A DNA stretch of 64,000 bases from Plecoglossus altivelis (Eukaryota; Chordata; Actinopteri; Osmeriformes; Plecoglossidae), in NCBI GenBank assembly GCA_036571765.1, contig BROE01000016.1:16256690-16320689 (forward strand). The letters run 5' to 3'. Shown piece by piece: positions 47,193-57,789 of the stretch. The notes beneath the pieces were generated by a model. The model was not told the DNA's origin. It saw only the letters and a list, made by a program, of their open reading frames with translations, and did not search any database. The position numbers were made by a program, and so were the translations under genes. Every line of letters begins with the position of its first letter. Within the stretch, counting starts at the first letter, position 1.

Positions 47193-50100
47193 TTTATACT
47201 CACACACGCATGCACTCACAGACACACAGATACACACAGACACACACACCGTCCAGAGACTCTGTCCCCAAGCCTAGAGAGTTTTGACAAGCTGAAGGTC
47301 ATGTTGGAACAGATCTACTGTTAGAACACTGGCTACTGGATATTCCATTCAATGCTGCTGGTGCTTTCAATCACCCAGAAACATCAACAGTAAAGATAAC
47401 AGCAGGAGTGTCTAAACAGATTTACCTTGTGAGAAGAGGCCCACATTTAAACACTCAACTAGTCCAGTCCTCACTAGTGGTGTGAGATGAACCCAGTGCA
47501 GACAAGATGGTCATCAACTGATGTTGATGTTGGCTGGTACGCACATCTATCTATGTGTGTGTTTCTGCTGTGTGGCTAAGACAGCTCTCATCTGCTGTGT
47601 CTCTAGGTATCTACATAGAGGAGATCCTGACCACCTGGAGGGGAGACTATGACAAACTGGAGCACAATCACACCTACATACAATGGTGGGATGCGTGTGT
47701 GTGTGTTCACCTGTACGTGTTCATGTTTTACCTGTGTCTATATACATATAGTGTCTGTATGCTGTGTCGGTCTACGCTGTCCTTTCGTCATCAAGGACGG
47801 TCTTGCTGTTGTCACACTCGGGAGATTTTGTGTCGTCAGCGTGTTTTACACTTCTGTTCTCTCCAGACGCCATGGAGACAACAACCTCACACACGAACGC
47901 AGTCACAGTCAAACAACCAGTCCTTGTCTTCTAGCTCATTACCTCACTTTTAGCTCTGCTTTCTCACTCAGTCCCTGTCTCTTTCTTCTCTCCCCCCTCT
48001 TCTCTTTCTCACCCCCTCCTCTCCCCTCTCTCCCTTTCTTCCTGACAGACCTGATAAGCATTAGCATAATATCAATTAGTAGCTGTCTAAACAGAAGTGA
48101 GCGCGTGCAGACTGGTGGCTAGCACCTTCTGTTGTGGGCTAATAAGAGACTAGGGAGAAGGAAAATGACGAGAGAGAGAAAAAGGCGTAAGAAAGAGAGG
48201 AGAGGGGGGAGAGAGGAAGGACGAGAGAGGAGAAGAGAGAAAGGGGGAGACAGAGAGAGGGAGGAGAGCGAGGTGAGAGAGGAAGGGGGAGAGAGGGGAA
48301 GAGAGAAAGGGGGAGACAGAGAGAGAGGGAGGAGAGCGAGGTGTGAGAGAGGAAGGACGAGAGAGGAGAAGAGAGAAAGAGGGAGACAGAGAGAGAGAGG
48401 GGGAGAGAGAGACAAGCACAGGTATATGAACAACATATACAGAAAAGAGAACTACAGGTTTCTTTACAGACCCACACAGCCAATCAGGGGTGTACTGTAA
48501 ACACACACACACACACACACACAGACACACCCACTCACACAGAGGGGGCTGTACTATGTCAGTGTTGCTCACATACACACACTGAGCTAAAGATGTGGAT
48601 GATTTCCAGGCTGTTCCCGTTAAGAGAACAAGGGCTCAACTTCTACGCCCAGGAGCTGACTCAGGAGGAGATGAAGGTGAGGACAGGAACACTGTACTGA
48701 AGGTTCAGCTTAACTAAGGAAGTTCAAGTTCAAGTTAGCCCTCCTCTTCACTCCTCTTCAACTCACTTTGTTAGTAAATAGAAGTTAATAAATACAACTT
48801 TATTTAGTCTTTATTTTGTAAAAATCACAATGATCACACATAATCAAAAAACAGTACCCGCGTGTGTTTGAGGAGATGTAAAAGACTGATGTGGAAACAT
48901 GTTCCTCCAGTAGACATTTTCATCCAAAGCAACAGAGGGGATTTGAACCTTCAACCTCTGTATCTGCAGTCACACACTGTACAACAAGAATGACATCACT
49001 AGTTCCCTTATTAGAGCATGCAGAGACAGTATCTAGGGGTGTATAGCTGGTATTTGATGCGTGGAGTTCTGACGTGTGTTTGTCTGTTGGAGGGCAGGAG
49101 TTCCAGAACTCCCGCGAGGCCAAGCGCAGGTTCCTCCAGGCTTACTCCCTCATGCTGGACTTCTATGGGATCAAACTGCTGGATAAGTGCGGGAACGTAG
49201 CAAGAGCTTCCAACTGGAAAGAACGTTTCCAGCACCTCAATGAGTGAGCGGCACACCATACACACACACAGACACACACACTACACACACACCATAGACA
49301 CACACACACACGCAGACACACACACCACGCAGACACACACACTACACAGACACACTACACACACACACACACCACACACACACACACACACCACGCAGAC
49401 ACACACCACACACACACACTACACACACACACAGACACACACACACACACACACCACACACACGCAGACACACACACTACACACACACACACACACACGC
49501 AGACACACACACACACGTACAAACACATACACACACGTACCCACAAACACGTACACACATGTACAAACGCATACACACACACGTACACACAAACACATAC
49601 ACACGTGTGCAAACACATACGCACACGTACACACAGACACATGCACACACATATCTCTTCTCATCAACACCTTCCACTCAATCTGTTCAGTCCCTATATG
49701 GAAGAGTCTTTACATAGCAGCTACCTTCTCTGCATCCTCTAGCCTTTTCTAGCCCTCCTCTTTACCCCCTCAAGTTCAAGTCAAGTCAAGTTGTGCTTTA
49801 TTGTCATTCCGTTACATGCGGGTGCATACAGTGGAACGAAATGTCGTGCCTCACAGAGCCACGGTGCTACAGAAGTACAGACATACAACAGTACAGGCAA
49901 ACAACAATCAATTTAAAATAAATATAACCATTTTCCTATACATAAACTAAACAAGGTACAAACTATACAAACTGTACGAATACTTACCGATGTGTAAAGA
50001 GTAATTGTAAATGTAATTGTACATCTTCTCCCCTCCCCTCCCCTTCCCCTCCCCCCAGATCCCAGCACAACTACCTGCGCATCACGCGCATCCTCAAGTC

Positions 50101-50551
50101 CCTGGGTGAGCTGGGCTTTGAGTCTTTCAAGCGGCCACTAGTTCGCCTCCTGCTGGAGGAGTCGCTGTGCCGCGCCACGTTACCCAGCATGCAACACAGC
50201 GCCCTTGAGTACTACGTTTACACCGTCCGGCTCCCCGCCGACCGACGCCGTCTGCTGCGCTACGCTCGACAGCACTACCGCCCCGCCCACGCCTTCCTCT
50301 GGGGTCCCCCGCCCAGGAGGCCAGGGACTGGGGGAGGGGGCGGAGCCAGGGCAGAGCCTACCCCAGAGAAGGAGAGGAAGGGGAGGGAGCATAACCCACG
50401 TCCACGAGGACGCAGGCCAATGGGGAGGCAGGACTCGGTGGAGAGCGGGACTGGAGGAAGAAGCGGGATCAGAACGTCCAGGGAGGGGTCTACTGAGAGG
50501 GGGAGGGGCCTGGAAAGGGCTGGGGAGTACGTAGAGACTGTACCACTGTAG
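45398..50551 (+). CDS. ogfrl1: ogfrl1: opioid growth factor receptor-like 1, complete, seven exons
   Basis: Ogfrl1 shares the OGFr_N domain with the opioid growth factor receptor, but its molecular role is not established. Exons are 45398-45580, 46548-46628, 46829-46907, 47607-47685, 48610-48676, 49098-49243 and 50059-50551; all phases join, giving 375 residues against about 451 in human. The N-terminus MGNLMGSWRYKEP and acidic VEECDSTWGSDSES match human MGNLLGG and CDSTW. The domain runs from about residue 72 to 270: KRSFYAARDLYKYRH, NLRFYLNKVP, GDYDKLEHNHTYIQW, LFPLREQGLNFYAQELT, NVARASNWKERFQHLNE, LRITRILKSLGELGFESF and SALEYYVYTVR. The tail after about residue 285 is Arg/Gly/Glu-rich, and I could not align it to the human tail. 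TAA of an upstream frame directly precedes the start ATG. Nothing suggests a frameshift. Confidence 0.95.
46180..46545 (+). repeat. CT-rich tract before ogfrl1 exon 2
   Basis: TCTCTCTCCC and CATCTCTCTTTTCTCTC motifs run about 360 bp and merge into the polypyrimidine tract of the acceptor at 46547. Confidence 0.9.
46548..46628 (+). CDS. ogfrl1: ogfrl1 coding exon 2
   Basis: This exon of 27 codons follows a long CT tract (ttctcttctctcag) and ends TACCCG/GTAGTT. It encodes LSGSPATKMKRSFYAARDL then YKYRHSYP, the beginning of the OGFr_N domain. CA repeats follow in the short intron. Confidence 0.93.
46829..46907 (+). CDS. ogfrl1: ogfrl1 coding exon 3
   Basis: The acceptor is cttcctgtgtag and the donor CCAGATG/GTGAGC. 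The exon is 79 nt: 26 codons plus one base. It encodes NYKESRHSNDYCNLRFYLNK then VPLVPD, matching NLRFYKNKIPFKPDG in human. Confidence 0.93.
46942..46999 (+). repeat. (CT)n microsatellite
   Basis: CT run of about 57 bp in ogfrl1 intron 3, followed by CA-rich sequence to about 47250, including a CA run at 47142-47189. Confidence 0.95.
47607..47685 (+). CDS. ogfrl1: ogfrl1 coding exon 4
   Basis: The acceptor is ctgctgtgtctctag and the donor ATACAATG/GTGGGA. It encodes IYIEEILTTWRGDYDKLEHN then HTYIQ, with a split Gly before and a split Trp after, as in OGFr_N proteins. Confidence 0.94.
48165..48415 (+). repeat. GA-rich minisatellite in ogfrl1 intron 4
   Basis: Three units of about 75 bp built on AGAGAGGAAGGACGAGAGAG and GAAAGGGGGAGACAGAGAGA, purine-rich on the + strand. 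Confidence 0.85.
48610..48676 (+). CDS. ogfrl1: ogfrl1 coding exon 5
   Basis: The acceptor is gatgatttccag and the donor ATGAAG/GTGAGG. The first base completes the Trp, then 22 codons encode LFPLREQGLNFYAQELTQEE and MK, the most conserved stretch of the family. Confidence 0.94.
48905..48980 (+). mobile_element. Possible interspersed-repeat fragment in ogfrl1 intron 5
   Basis: CAGTAGACATTTTCATCCAA followed by AGCAACAGAGGGGATTTGAA resembles the frequent fish repeat reading cagacgcttttatccaaagc with a downstream gattcgaac block. Short and diverged; borders unknown. Confidence 0.35.
49098..49243 (+). CDS. ogfrl1: ogfrl1 coding exon 6
   Basis: The acceptor is ttggagggcag and the donor AATGA/GTGAGC. 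The exon has 48 codons plus two bases. It encodes EFQNSREAKRRFLQAYSLML, DFYGIKLLDKCGNVARASNW and KERFQHLN. A long (CA)n begins 16 bases after the donor. Confidence 0.93.
49255..49655 (+). repeat. (CA)n-rich compound repeat in ogfrl1 intron 6
   Basis: CA runs joined by CACGCAGACACACAC, then ACGTACACACAAACACATAC units. The THTH and CVCV frames are repeat translations. Confidence 0.9.
49770..50025 (+). mobile_element. Interspersed-repeat fragment (fish TTTATTGTCATT type)
   Basis: After CAAGTTCAAGTCAAGTCAAG comes TTGTGCTTTATTGTCATTCC, then GGTGCATACAGTGGAACGAA, a wording common in fish repeats. It lies in ogfrl1 intron 6 and carries no frame. Class (LINE tail or SINE) is not decided by what I see. 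Confidence 0.45.
50059..50551 (+). CDS. ogfrl1: ogfrl1 terminal coding exon 7
   Basis: The acceptor is a CCCCTCC tract ending ccccccag; the stop is TAG at 50549-50551. It encodes SQHNYLRITRILKSLGELGF, ESFKRPLVRLLLEESLC, SALEYYVYTVRLPADRRR and FLWGPP, then a basic Gly-rich tail ending AGEYVETVPL. The tail uses GC-rich, purine-rich codons. Confidence 0.94.
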
Positions 50552-52640
50552 AACATGAAGGGCTTTAAATGATTTAGTCTGTGGTAGGACAAAGACACGT
50601 TGAGGTGTGGGGGATGGGAGAGCAGGGGTGGGAGTAGGTTATTCACTGTAGCAATATTATCCTATACTGTCTTTTATTTGCCTTTATGGACTAGAATCTG
50701 TGTTTAGTAGCTGGCACAATCTGAAACTGTATTCTAATCTGTGATTACTCCTTCTTCACTCTTATACTGTTCCTTTTTGATATCTGGATAGATAGCGTGC
50801 ACTCAGCTATGAGCATGCAGTCTCCTCTGACCAGGCTGAGTGCTTTAGGTAGAGGCGTCGAGCTGCAAAGCGCTGGTTTTATGTTAGAAACAAGTGACAT
50901 GATTGGGTGATCGCAGTGATCACACGCAGGTGTGTGTAGAAAATGGTTTCTGGGTGAAATATTGCACCTCTGACAATCCTTGTCTTCCTGAGTGAGAGGC
51001 TGGATCATGGCTGTTCTCCTGGTCGAGAGAGGCCGGGGAGAGGCTGGGGAGAGGCCGGGGAGAGGCTGGGGAGAGGCTGGGGAACGGTCTAGGAGAGGGC
51101 AGATGATATCTAACCCTGTATCAGAGGTTAAGGTTTGAAGAGCTTCATGAAAATGACTTCCTGGTTGCTTCCTGAACTTTTCTCTCTTCCTATTGGCTGT
51201 TGAACCTTGTAATTGAGGTGATTGGCTGCCGATTCGAGTTTAGTTCTGAACTCGCACTACTAGTCAGGCAATTCTGAAATAATTGTAAAGAGTTTTACAG
51301 GTATGTTGTGTGTGATGAGATGGGTGTGTTTGTGTGTTTACAGGTGTATGTATGGGCTATGTGTGCATGTTCGCATTGTGTTTCTTAAGTGCCTATTTTC
51401 TATTTGTTACTTATTTGCAGTTTGAAATACGTGTCTTCAACAACTTTGTAGTGTTTTTGTACTGCAGTTGATGCCCAGTACCTTGAACAACAAATTATCC
51501 CAGAATTCCTTTTGGCTCAAGTAGCATTACAGTTCTGAGTGCTCCAGAATGCAGGAGTAGTTTGTAGCGTTATTACTTGAATCCAAAATGCAGATTATAC
51601 GAAAAGGCCTATACAGTAAAATGGTATGTTTTCTATTAAGTACAGAAGATGTGAAATTGTAGAGTTTGTATGTGTTATTCTCACAGGTACTGTATGTGTT
51701 CTAATACTGTACAGATGTACGCACACGTCTATATACGGGACATGCTCTCACTCTGGAAAATACATCTCTCTCTTCTTACGTTTCTGCTCTCTCCCTCCCT
51801 CTTTTCATCTGTATGTATCTCTCTCTCCCTCCATCTTTCTATCTGTATGTATCTCCCTCCCGCTTTCCATATGTATATGTCTCTCTCTCCCTCCATCTTT
51901 CTATCTATGTGTATCTCTCTCTCCCTCCATCTTTCCATCTGTGTGTATCTCCCTCCTGCTTTCCATATGTATGTGTCTCTCTCTCCCTCCCTCTTTCCAT
52001 CTGTATGTATCTCTCTCTCCCTCCCTCTTTCCATCTGTATGTATATCTCTCTCCCTCCATCTTTCCATCTGTGTGTATCTCTCCCTCCATCTTTCTATCT
52101 GTGTGTATCTCTCCCTCCATCTTTCTGTCTGTGTGTATCTCTCTCTCTCCCTCCATCCTTCTATCTATGTGTATCTCTCTCTCCCTCCATCTTTCCATCT
52201 GTATGTATCTCTCTCTCCCTCCATCTTTCCATCTGTGTGTATCTCTCTCCCTCCATCTTTCTATCTGTATGTATCTCTCTCTCCCTCCATCTTTCCATCT
52301 GTATGTATCTCTCTCCCTCCATCTTTCTACCCGTATGTTTCTCTCTTTTCTGTATCCGTTCCTCTCCCTCTCCCCCTTCCTTTATTCCAGCTCTTTATTT
52401 GAGTCTCTCACCAACAACACCAACTCTAGTGCAGTTGTAGTGCTGGTGTGGGATTCAGGACTGGGAGTCTCCACAGAGACATGAGTACATGCTGTCTTCA
52501 GCGCGTGACGAACACACGTGTCCATGCGCTCACATCTGGGTGTTTTATAAACTGGACAGCTGTTCCTGGTTTGCATTTGTGTCTTCAGATTCCGATATAT
52601 TGAAAACCGGCTGATTAAAAACTAATTAAAGGAAACAGAT
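50552..52640 (+). other. ogfrl1: ogfrl1 3' UTR and downstream (inferred)
   Basis: I saw no AATAAA close to the stop. ATTAAA occurs at 52614-52619 and just after, which would leave about 2.1 kb of UTR. The span contains a short GGCTGGGGAGAG repeat at 51027-51085 and the pyrimidine minisatellite 51775-52365. The extent is a guess. Confidence 0.3.
51775..52365 (+). repeat. Pyrimidine-rich minisatellite CTCCCTCCATCTTTCCATCTG
   Basis: Roughly sixteen units of about 30-38 bp, each CTCCCTCCATCTTTC plus CATCTGTATGTATCTCTCTC. Alternating TATGTATC and TGTGTATC variants may mark a higher-order pattern. Confidence 0.9.
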
Positions 52641-52841
52641 TTTGGTTACTGAATATCTTTCTTTAAATATACAGGACTGTATTTGATAAGAGAGCTACCT
52701 ACGCATCTCTTTGGATAAAGCCCAACTTAAACAGGTCTAATGGAAAAGCCCCGAGTTCATCACTTATTCATTTTGCAATATAACACTTTCAAGTTACTGG
52801 TTGATAATGCTTTGGTGTTAACCGAATGTTACGTGTGAACG

Positions 52842-52842
<1 letters not shown>

Positions 52843-52874
<32 letters not shown>

Positions 52875-52875
52875 T

Positions 52876-52918
<43 letters not shown>
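52843..52918 (+). repeat. (GT)n microsatellite
   Basis: GT run interrupted once by GAGTGTGTAT. A (CA)n lies about 90 bp further on at 53008-53035, giving an inverted pair. Confidence 0.93.
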
Positions 52919-52920
<2 letters not shown>

Positions 52921-53005
52921 AAAGAGAGCACAGGTGTACATAAACACAGATGAACTGTCATACATCTTGTCAGTGATATGAGTGGTGATCACTCCGTGTG
53001 CGAGT

Positions 53006-53039
<34 letters not shown>

Positions 53040-53220
53040 CATACTGCCTTGTCTTTACCAGTTGAATTGTGTACAGAATGTTTCTGTGAAGAAACTGCTG
53101 ATATAAATCCCACTGAATATGAACCTTTTCCAGCTTTGTTGAAGTTGAGTGAGGTTGACCAGTGTTTGATTAGCAGTGTTTCTCAGTGTTGTGTTAGGCT
53201 GGACTGAGCTGTGTTAAGGT

Positions 53221-53397
53221 TTGTGTGTGTGTGTGTGTGTGTGTATGTGTGTGTGTATGTGGGGGGGAGGTCTGAGTGAACTTGTGTGTGTGTGTGTGTG
53301 CTTGGTGTGTGCTTGGTGTGTGTGTGTGCTTGGTGTGTGTGTGTATAAGTGTGTGTGTGTGTGCTTGGTGTGTGTGTGTGTGTGGGTGTGTGTGCTT

Positions 53398-53435
<38 letters not shown>
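53221..53435 (+). repeat. GT-rich repeat with GCTTGGTGTGTG units
   Basis: (GT)n with five GCTTGGTGTGTGTG interruptions, ending in a pure GT run of about 34 bp. Confidence 0.9.
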
Positions 53436-53438
<3 letters not shown>

Positions 53439-53757
53439 CGTTGATTCATACTGACAGAATGAGGCGGCTGCCTTGTGAAATGGGCACTGGGGCAAAGAAT
53501 GTGACTCAGTGTGTGTATTTGTGTCTGTGTGTGTCTCTGTGTATCTCTGTGTGTGTCTCTGTGTCTCTGTGTGTGTCTGTGTGTGTCTGTGTGTCTCTGT
53601 GTGGTATAGATGGGCCCATAGTCTCTCTCTCTTATGACTACCCTGCAGAGTTGACTATCCAAGCAGTTGACAACATCTCTCAACACACTCACACTTACCG
53701 CTTATGGATTATAGATTCATTGTAATATTCTTACATGAAAGTGTGTTGTTGAACTTG

Positions 53758-53905
53758 TGTGCTAGCATCATTGTGTGTGTATTTGTGTGTGTGTGTGTAT
53801 TTGTGTGTGTGCGTGTGTGTATTTGTGTGTGTGCGTGTGTGTATTTGTGTGTGTGTGTGTGTATTTATGTGTGTGTGTGTGTGTGTATGTGTGTGTGCTT
53901 ACAGG
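53758..53905 (+). repeat. GTGTATTTGTGTGTGTGCGTGT minisatellite
   Basis: Units of about 26 bp, TGTATTTGTGTGTGTGCGTG, about five copies, immediately upstream of the LINE insertion region. Confidence 0.85.
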
Positions 53906-53994
53906 AATCACCCAACCTGGGCCTTTTCATCAGCAGACATGGGAAATAACGAAGAACAAACACTTTCTGTTTCTGCACCCAAATAGACATTTAT

Positions 53995-54006
53995 GGGTTG
54001 GATTTG
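53995..54006 (+). repeat. Target-site duplication, left copy
   Basis: GGGTTGGATTTG directly before the LINE fragment; identical to 54453-54464. Confidence 0.8.
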
Positions 54007-54452
54007 GTCATGAATGGTCATGAACTTTGGGTAATGACCGAAAGGACGAGATCGCGGATACAAGCAGTCGAAATGAGTTTTCTCCGCAGGGTGGCTGGGC
54101 GCTCCCTTAGAGATAAGGTGAGGAACTCGGTCACACGGGAGGAGCTCGGAGTAGAGCCGCTGCTCCTCCACGTCGAGAGGAGCCAGCTGAGGTGGCTCGG
54201 GCATCTGTTTCGGATGCCTCCTGGACGCCTCCCTCGGGAGGTGTTCCGGGCATGTCCTACCGGGAGGCGGCCCCGGGGAAGACCCAGGACACGCTGGAGG
54301 GACTATGTCTCTCGGCTGGCCTGGGAACGCCTCGGGATCCCCCCGGAGGAGCTGGAGGTGGTGTGTGTGGAGAAGGAAGTCTGGGCCTCCCTGCTCAGAC
54401 TGCTGCCCCCGCGACCCGGCCCCGGATAAGCGGAAGAAAATGGATGGATGGA
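54007..54452 (+). mobile_element. 5'-truncated non-LTR retrotransposon (RTE/Rex-like)
   Basis: The frame from about 54007 to the TAA at 54427 is intact and encodes the C-terminal end of a reverse-transcriptase polyprotein common in fish genomes: SFLRRVAGRSLRDKVRNSV, GVEPLLLHVERSQLRWLGHL, TGRRPRGRPRTRWRDYVSRL and LLRLLPPRPGPG. It is followed by GCGGAAGAAAATGGATGGAT and a short GATG tail. GGGTTGGATTTG flanks it on both sides (53995-54006 and 54453-54464) as a 12-bp target-site duplication. The RTE/Rex3-type placement rests on the very short 3' UTR and tetranucleotide tail and is tentative; a CR1-like family is the alternative. The endonuclease and RT core are missing, so this copy is not autonomous. 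Confidence 0.85.
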
Positions 54453-54464
54453 GGGTTGGATTTG
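54453..54464 (+). repeat. Target-site duplication, right copy
   Basis: GGGTTGGATTTG directly after the GATG tail of the LINE fragment; identical to 53995-54006. Confidence 0.8.
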
Positions 54465-55706
54465 CTCTTCGCGAATCCTCTGACAACCTTTTCCTAAAAC
54501 TCCGCAGCAGGTAATGATAACGTCTCCTTGTGACTACACACACACGTCCAAGCCGCTGCCTCTTTAATGCTGCTCTTCCTGTTGCAGAAGCTGTTACCCG
54601 CGGCAACAGAAACCTCAGGGAGGATGCCAACCTGCCATCAGACACTCTAACCGCTAAGCTTTACCCTCCCGTGAAATCGAACAATATCCTCTTAGTGTCA
54701 CCAGTCGCTCCAAGGCCTCAGAAACCCGGGGGCTGATGTCATCGGATGATGTCATCGGATGATTTCATCGTCTGAGTGAGGACGCAGTGAAACCTAACTT
54801 GTCGCATTTGGTTTCAGTCATCAGGAGCAGGTCAGAGGTCATGTGTTAGCTCTTGTGACAGGAGCTGTTTTTATACATGAGACTGGCAGGTGTGCGGTTC
54901 TGTCTGGTAACCCATCTGTTATTGAATATTCCCCTTTTTATTTGTTCTTTGTTGGAAACTCCGGCAATCTCTTTCTTTCTTCATCTGGAGTCACAAACTC
55001 ATGTGACAATTCCTGTTCGTTTCACCAGTAAACCAAAGAGATTCTTAATTCTGCGTTAAAACCAACCTCATTGTTTGGTGTTGGAAAAAAAACACACACA
55101 AAAAGCTGAACAATGTTAGAAAGGTTTTTCTTCTATGCAGCATGGGGGTTTGGAGTAGGTTTCAGGGAGCGCAGACGTTTGTGTGTTGGGGTCGAAATCC
55201 CTTCTGCTTTCCGAGTTTCTGACTTCAACTGACACGAACAAACAATGTTTTTAATGGGGGTTTCCTTTGTTGAGTGCGGCTGGTAGGTTTCAGGGAATGT
55301 AAACGTTTGTGTGTTGTGGTTGAGACCCGATCTTCCATCTCAGTTTAACTTCTGCTTTTAGAGTTGCAGAATGAAGAAGTCACTGACTTGGAACAATATT
55401 AGATATTCAAAGATTGACTTTATTATTCGTTTCTAGACGTGAACGTTTGGCCTCATCTGATTTCTTGAAGTTCAAATTGAAAAAAGAGCACATCAGATCT
55501 CAAACTGCACACATTTGAACCCCTATAAAACACAGGTTATCAGAGCACATTAAGCTGGTGTTCCTCCCACGTCAGGAAACCTCTGCTGAACGATATTCAA
55601 ACTCACATCCTGACTCAGAATGTCCCCTAAACTATAAAAAGAGATCAACAGCTGTATTACACCCCTTTACATACACACACACACACACACACACATACAC
55701 AGGCAT

Positions 55707-55737
<31 letters not shown>

Positions 55738-57180
55738 GTTACACAGTTACACACACATACACGCACACACACCCAGACACGACAGACCCTTTCACTGGAT
55801 AGACATTTTATCTTTATTGTCAAATATCATTACATCAAGACAAATGGATCCCACGTTGAAAAATTCATGATGATCTAATCAACAATCATAGCACAACTGC
55901 AATATATATATAAACACTCATTTTGATGTTTTTGTAAGCCATGATTTAATTCTGAAGCCAAAAAGTGATAGCTTTGTGTTAAGAAATGTTTCAACATAAA
56001 AAGCACAAAATATGGGCTCATCCTTATATTACATGCGATACTATATTGTCATAGGGATAATCTGCCTTCTGGAATAAACAGTGGAGTGGCATGTATTCTG
56101 ACTCAATCCCTGGCAGGCTAATGTCCCAGAGTTATGGCTAGCTGTCGCGTTGCCTCCATGATTATGTCTTTATTTTCATGGAACAATATCAACTCATGAA
56201 CAATAAACTGGCATTGTATGTACCACATTATGTGACCCACAAAAAACACGCATTTAAAAAACACACTGACAACATAAACAGCTCGTCACAAGCTATGTCA
56301 AATAACGTAAAAAACGAACTGTGACCGAATTTGTAACTCATAGCGCTTTGTCGCCCTCTAGTGTCCGGATAAGTGAAGTGCTTCTCAATCACACCGTATT
56401 CACTGGAGGAAAGCTGTCACGTGCCCGCTCCGTTTGTTACTATGATCTCAGACAGAACGCGTTAGATTTGAAAGCATGTTTTTCTCTATACTGTTACAAA
56501 ACCAGATTGAATCATTTTTAAAAATGTAATAATTTCTCAAAATCTATTAGCCAAAACAAACGTACGCCAAAGTTCAGCAGAAGATCAAGATTTAGGAGCG
56601 ACTTGGAGCGGTTATTTCCCGGTATTTTACGGAGCTGGGATCAGACGGTCCTTGTGGGAGTGTTCCAGGAGGGAAGGGTGGGAGACAGGGAAAACGATGT
56701 GTGTGTTTTTGTGGGCTGTTTCCTCTTGCTGCCTCAGCTGGGCTGGAAGGCACAAGGTCTTCAAAGGAGACATAGGGGTGTGCACAGCACACACACACAC
56801 ACGCACATCTTGATACACACTGCGTGTGTGTGAACTCATAAACATGTTGTCTGGGAGATAGCTAGGGCAGAGTTCACATTGGCTGTCTCGTTCTGAACGA
56901 GCAACAGTCTGTGCACAAGCGACACTCAACTCTGACGACATGAGACCGTCAGCGTAGCAGGTCTACAGAACAATCCATCTCCAAGCATTGGAGAAAAACT
57001 GGGGTCAAATCTGAGATCTGCCTGAACACAAATCACAACGTGGATGAACTATCACTCAAACACGGACGACCCTTAGATCAGAACACAGAAAATAGGAAAC
57101 CCGTAAAGACCAGGATCTTTTTCTTCTTCATGACATGCTACAAACTCCAATTCCCAGTCGTTCTGTGCGAGTTTGTGACT
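54465..57180. other. Mostly unique intergenic sequence
   Basis: Downstream of the LINE copy this stretch is unusually free of simple repeats, apart from CA at 55670-55775 and a tandem GATGTCATCG near 54735-54770. An A/T-rich part with several AATAAA and ATTAAA words lies at 55840-56300. I recognise no exon. Confidence 0.5.
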
Positions 57181-57181
57181 G

Positions 57182-57281
57182 TGTGTTTCCTGTTGTGTGT
57201 GTTGTCAGTCGTGTGTGTGTGTTTCCTGCTGTGTGTGTTGTCAGTCCTGTGTGTGTGTTTCCTGCTGTGTGTGTTGTCAGA
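57182..57281 (+). repeat. Three-copy repeat ending in TGTTGTCAG
   Basis: Three units of about 35 bp, each GTGTTTCCTGCTGTGTGTGT plus TGTCAG; the first reads CCTGTTG. Each ends in an acceptor-like CAG. Confidence 0.8.
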
Positions 57282-57498
57282 TGGGTGGTCCCTCGCTCCA
57301 TTCCCAGTGGGACTGACAGGAACCGGGGACTGCAGGGTCATAGCCAATCAGAGAGCGGCCCCTCCCTTCCGTGCTTCCTGCCCAGGGTTGCTGTGGCGGC
57401 GGTGCAGCAGTATTCTGGGATGGTTCCGGCAGCGTTCCCAAGCCAGGAAGCGCAAACAGCCCACTCCCGGCAGCCAGGGGGAGCCGCTGAGAGTGTAG
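57282..57498 (+). CDS. Weak candidate terminal exon, product unknown
   Basis: A frame bounded by an acceptor-like TGTGTGTGTTGTCAG on the left and a TAG stop at 57496-57498 encodes DGWSLAPFPVGLTGTGDC, then CPGLLWRRCSSILGWFRQRS and QARKRKQPTPGSQGEPLRV. I do not recognise it. The composition is less repetitive than its surroundings and the end is basic. No donor partner or upstream exon is visible, and the upstream 100 bp is itself a three-copy repeat each ending TTGTCAG, so the acceptor may be chance. Confidence 0.15.
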
Positions 57499-57537
57499 GA
57501 TGTTTACACTTCCTGAAACTCAGAGTTCAGGGGTCGG

Positions 57538-57550
57538 AGGTCAGAGGTCA
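57538..57550 (+). promoter_or_regulatory. DR1 nuclear-receptor-like site
   Basis: AGGTCA-G-AGGTCA is a direct repeat of the nuclear-receptor half-site with one base between, the arrangement bound by RXR heterodimers, HNF4 and PPAR. A further degenerate half-site (GGGTCG) lies just upstream. No gene start is identified nearby, so function is unknown. Confidence 0.3.
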
Positions 57551-57789
57551 AACTCAGACGAAAGGCTGCAGAAATACTCACACAAAAAATCTCAATATTC
57601 TTTGAGCAAAGTAAATGACAAATGGTTGGGATTCAAGAGGAATTCTTGATGAGATTCTTAAACGCGGGACCCAGAGGGAATTCTGTGAACGATGCCATGA
57701 TTACATACTAAAGCATAAATAGAGTGACAATCGTAGGATTACATTTTCAAAAGTTTTTACTAAATCTCAAGATAGATTCATGTTCTTCC

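Noticed and set aside
53998..54429. Host gene encoding a 143-residue protein
   Set aside because: The text is the C-terminal end of a common fish LINE polyprotein, flanked by a target-site duplication; the first residues come from flanking DNA.
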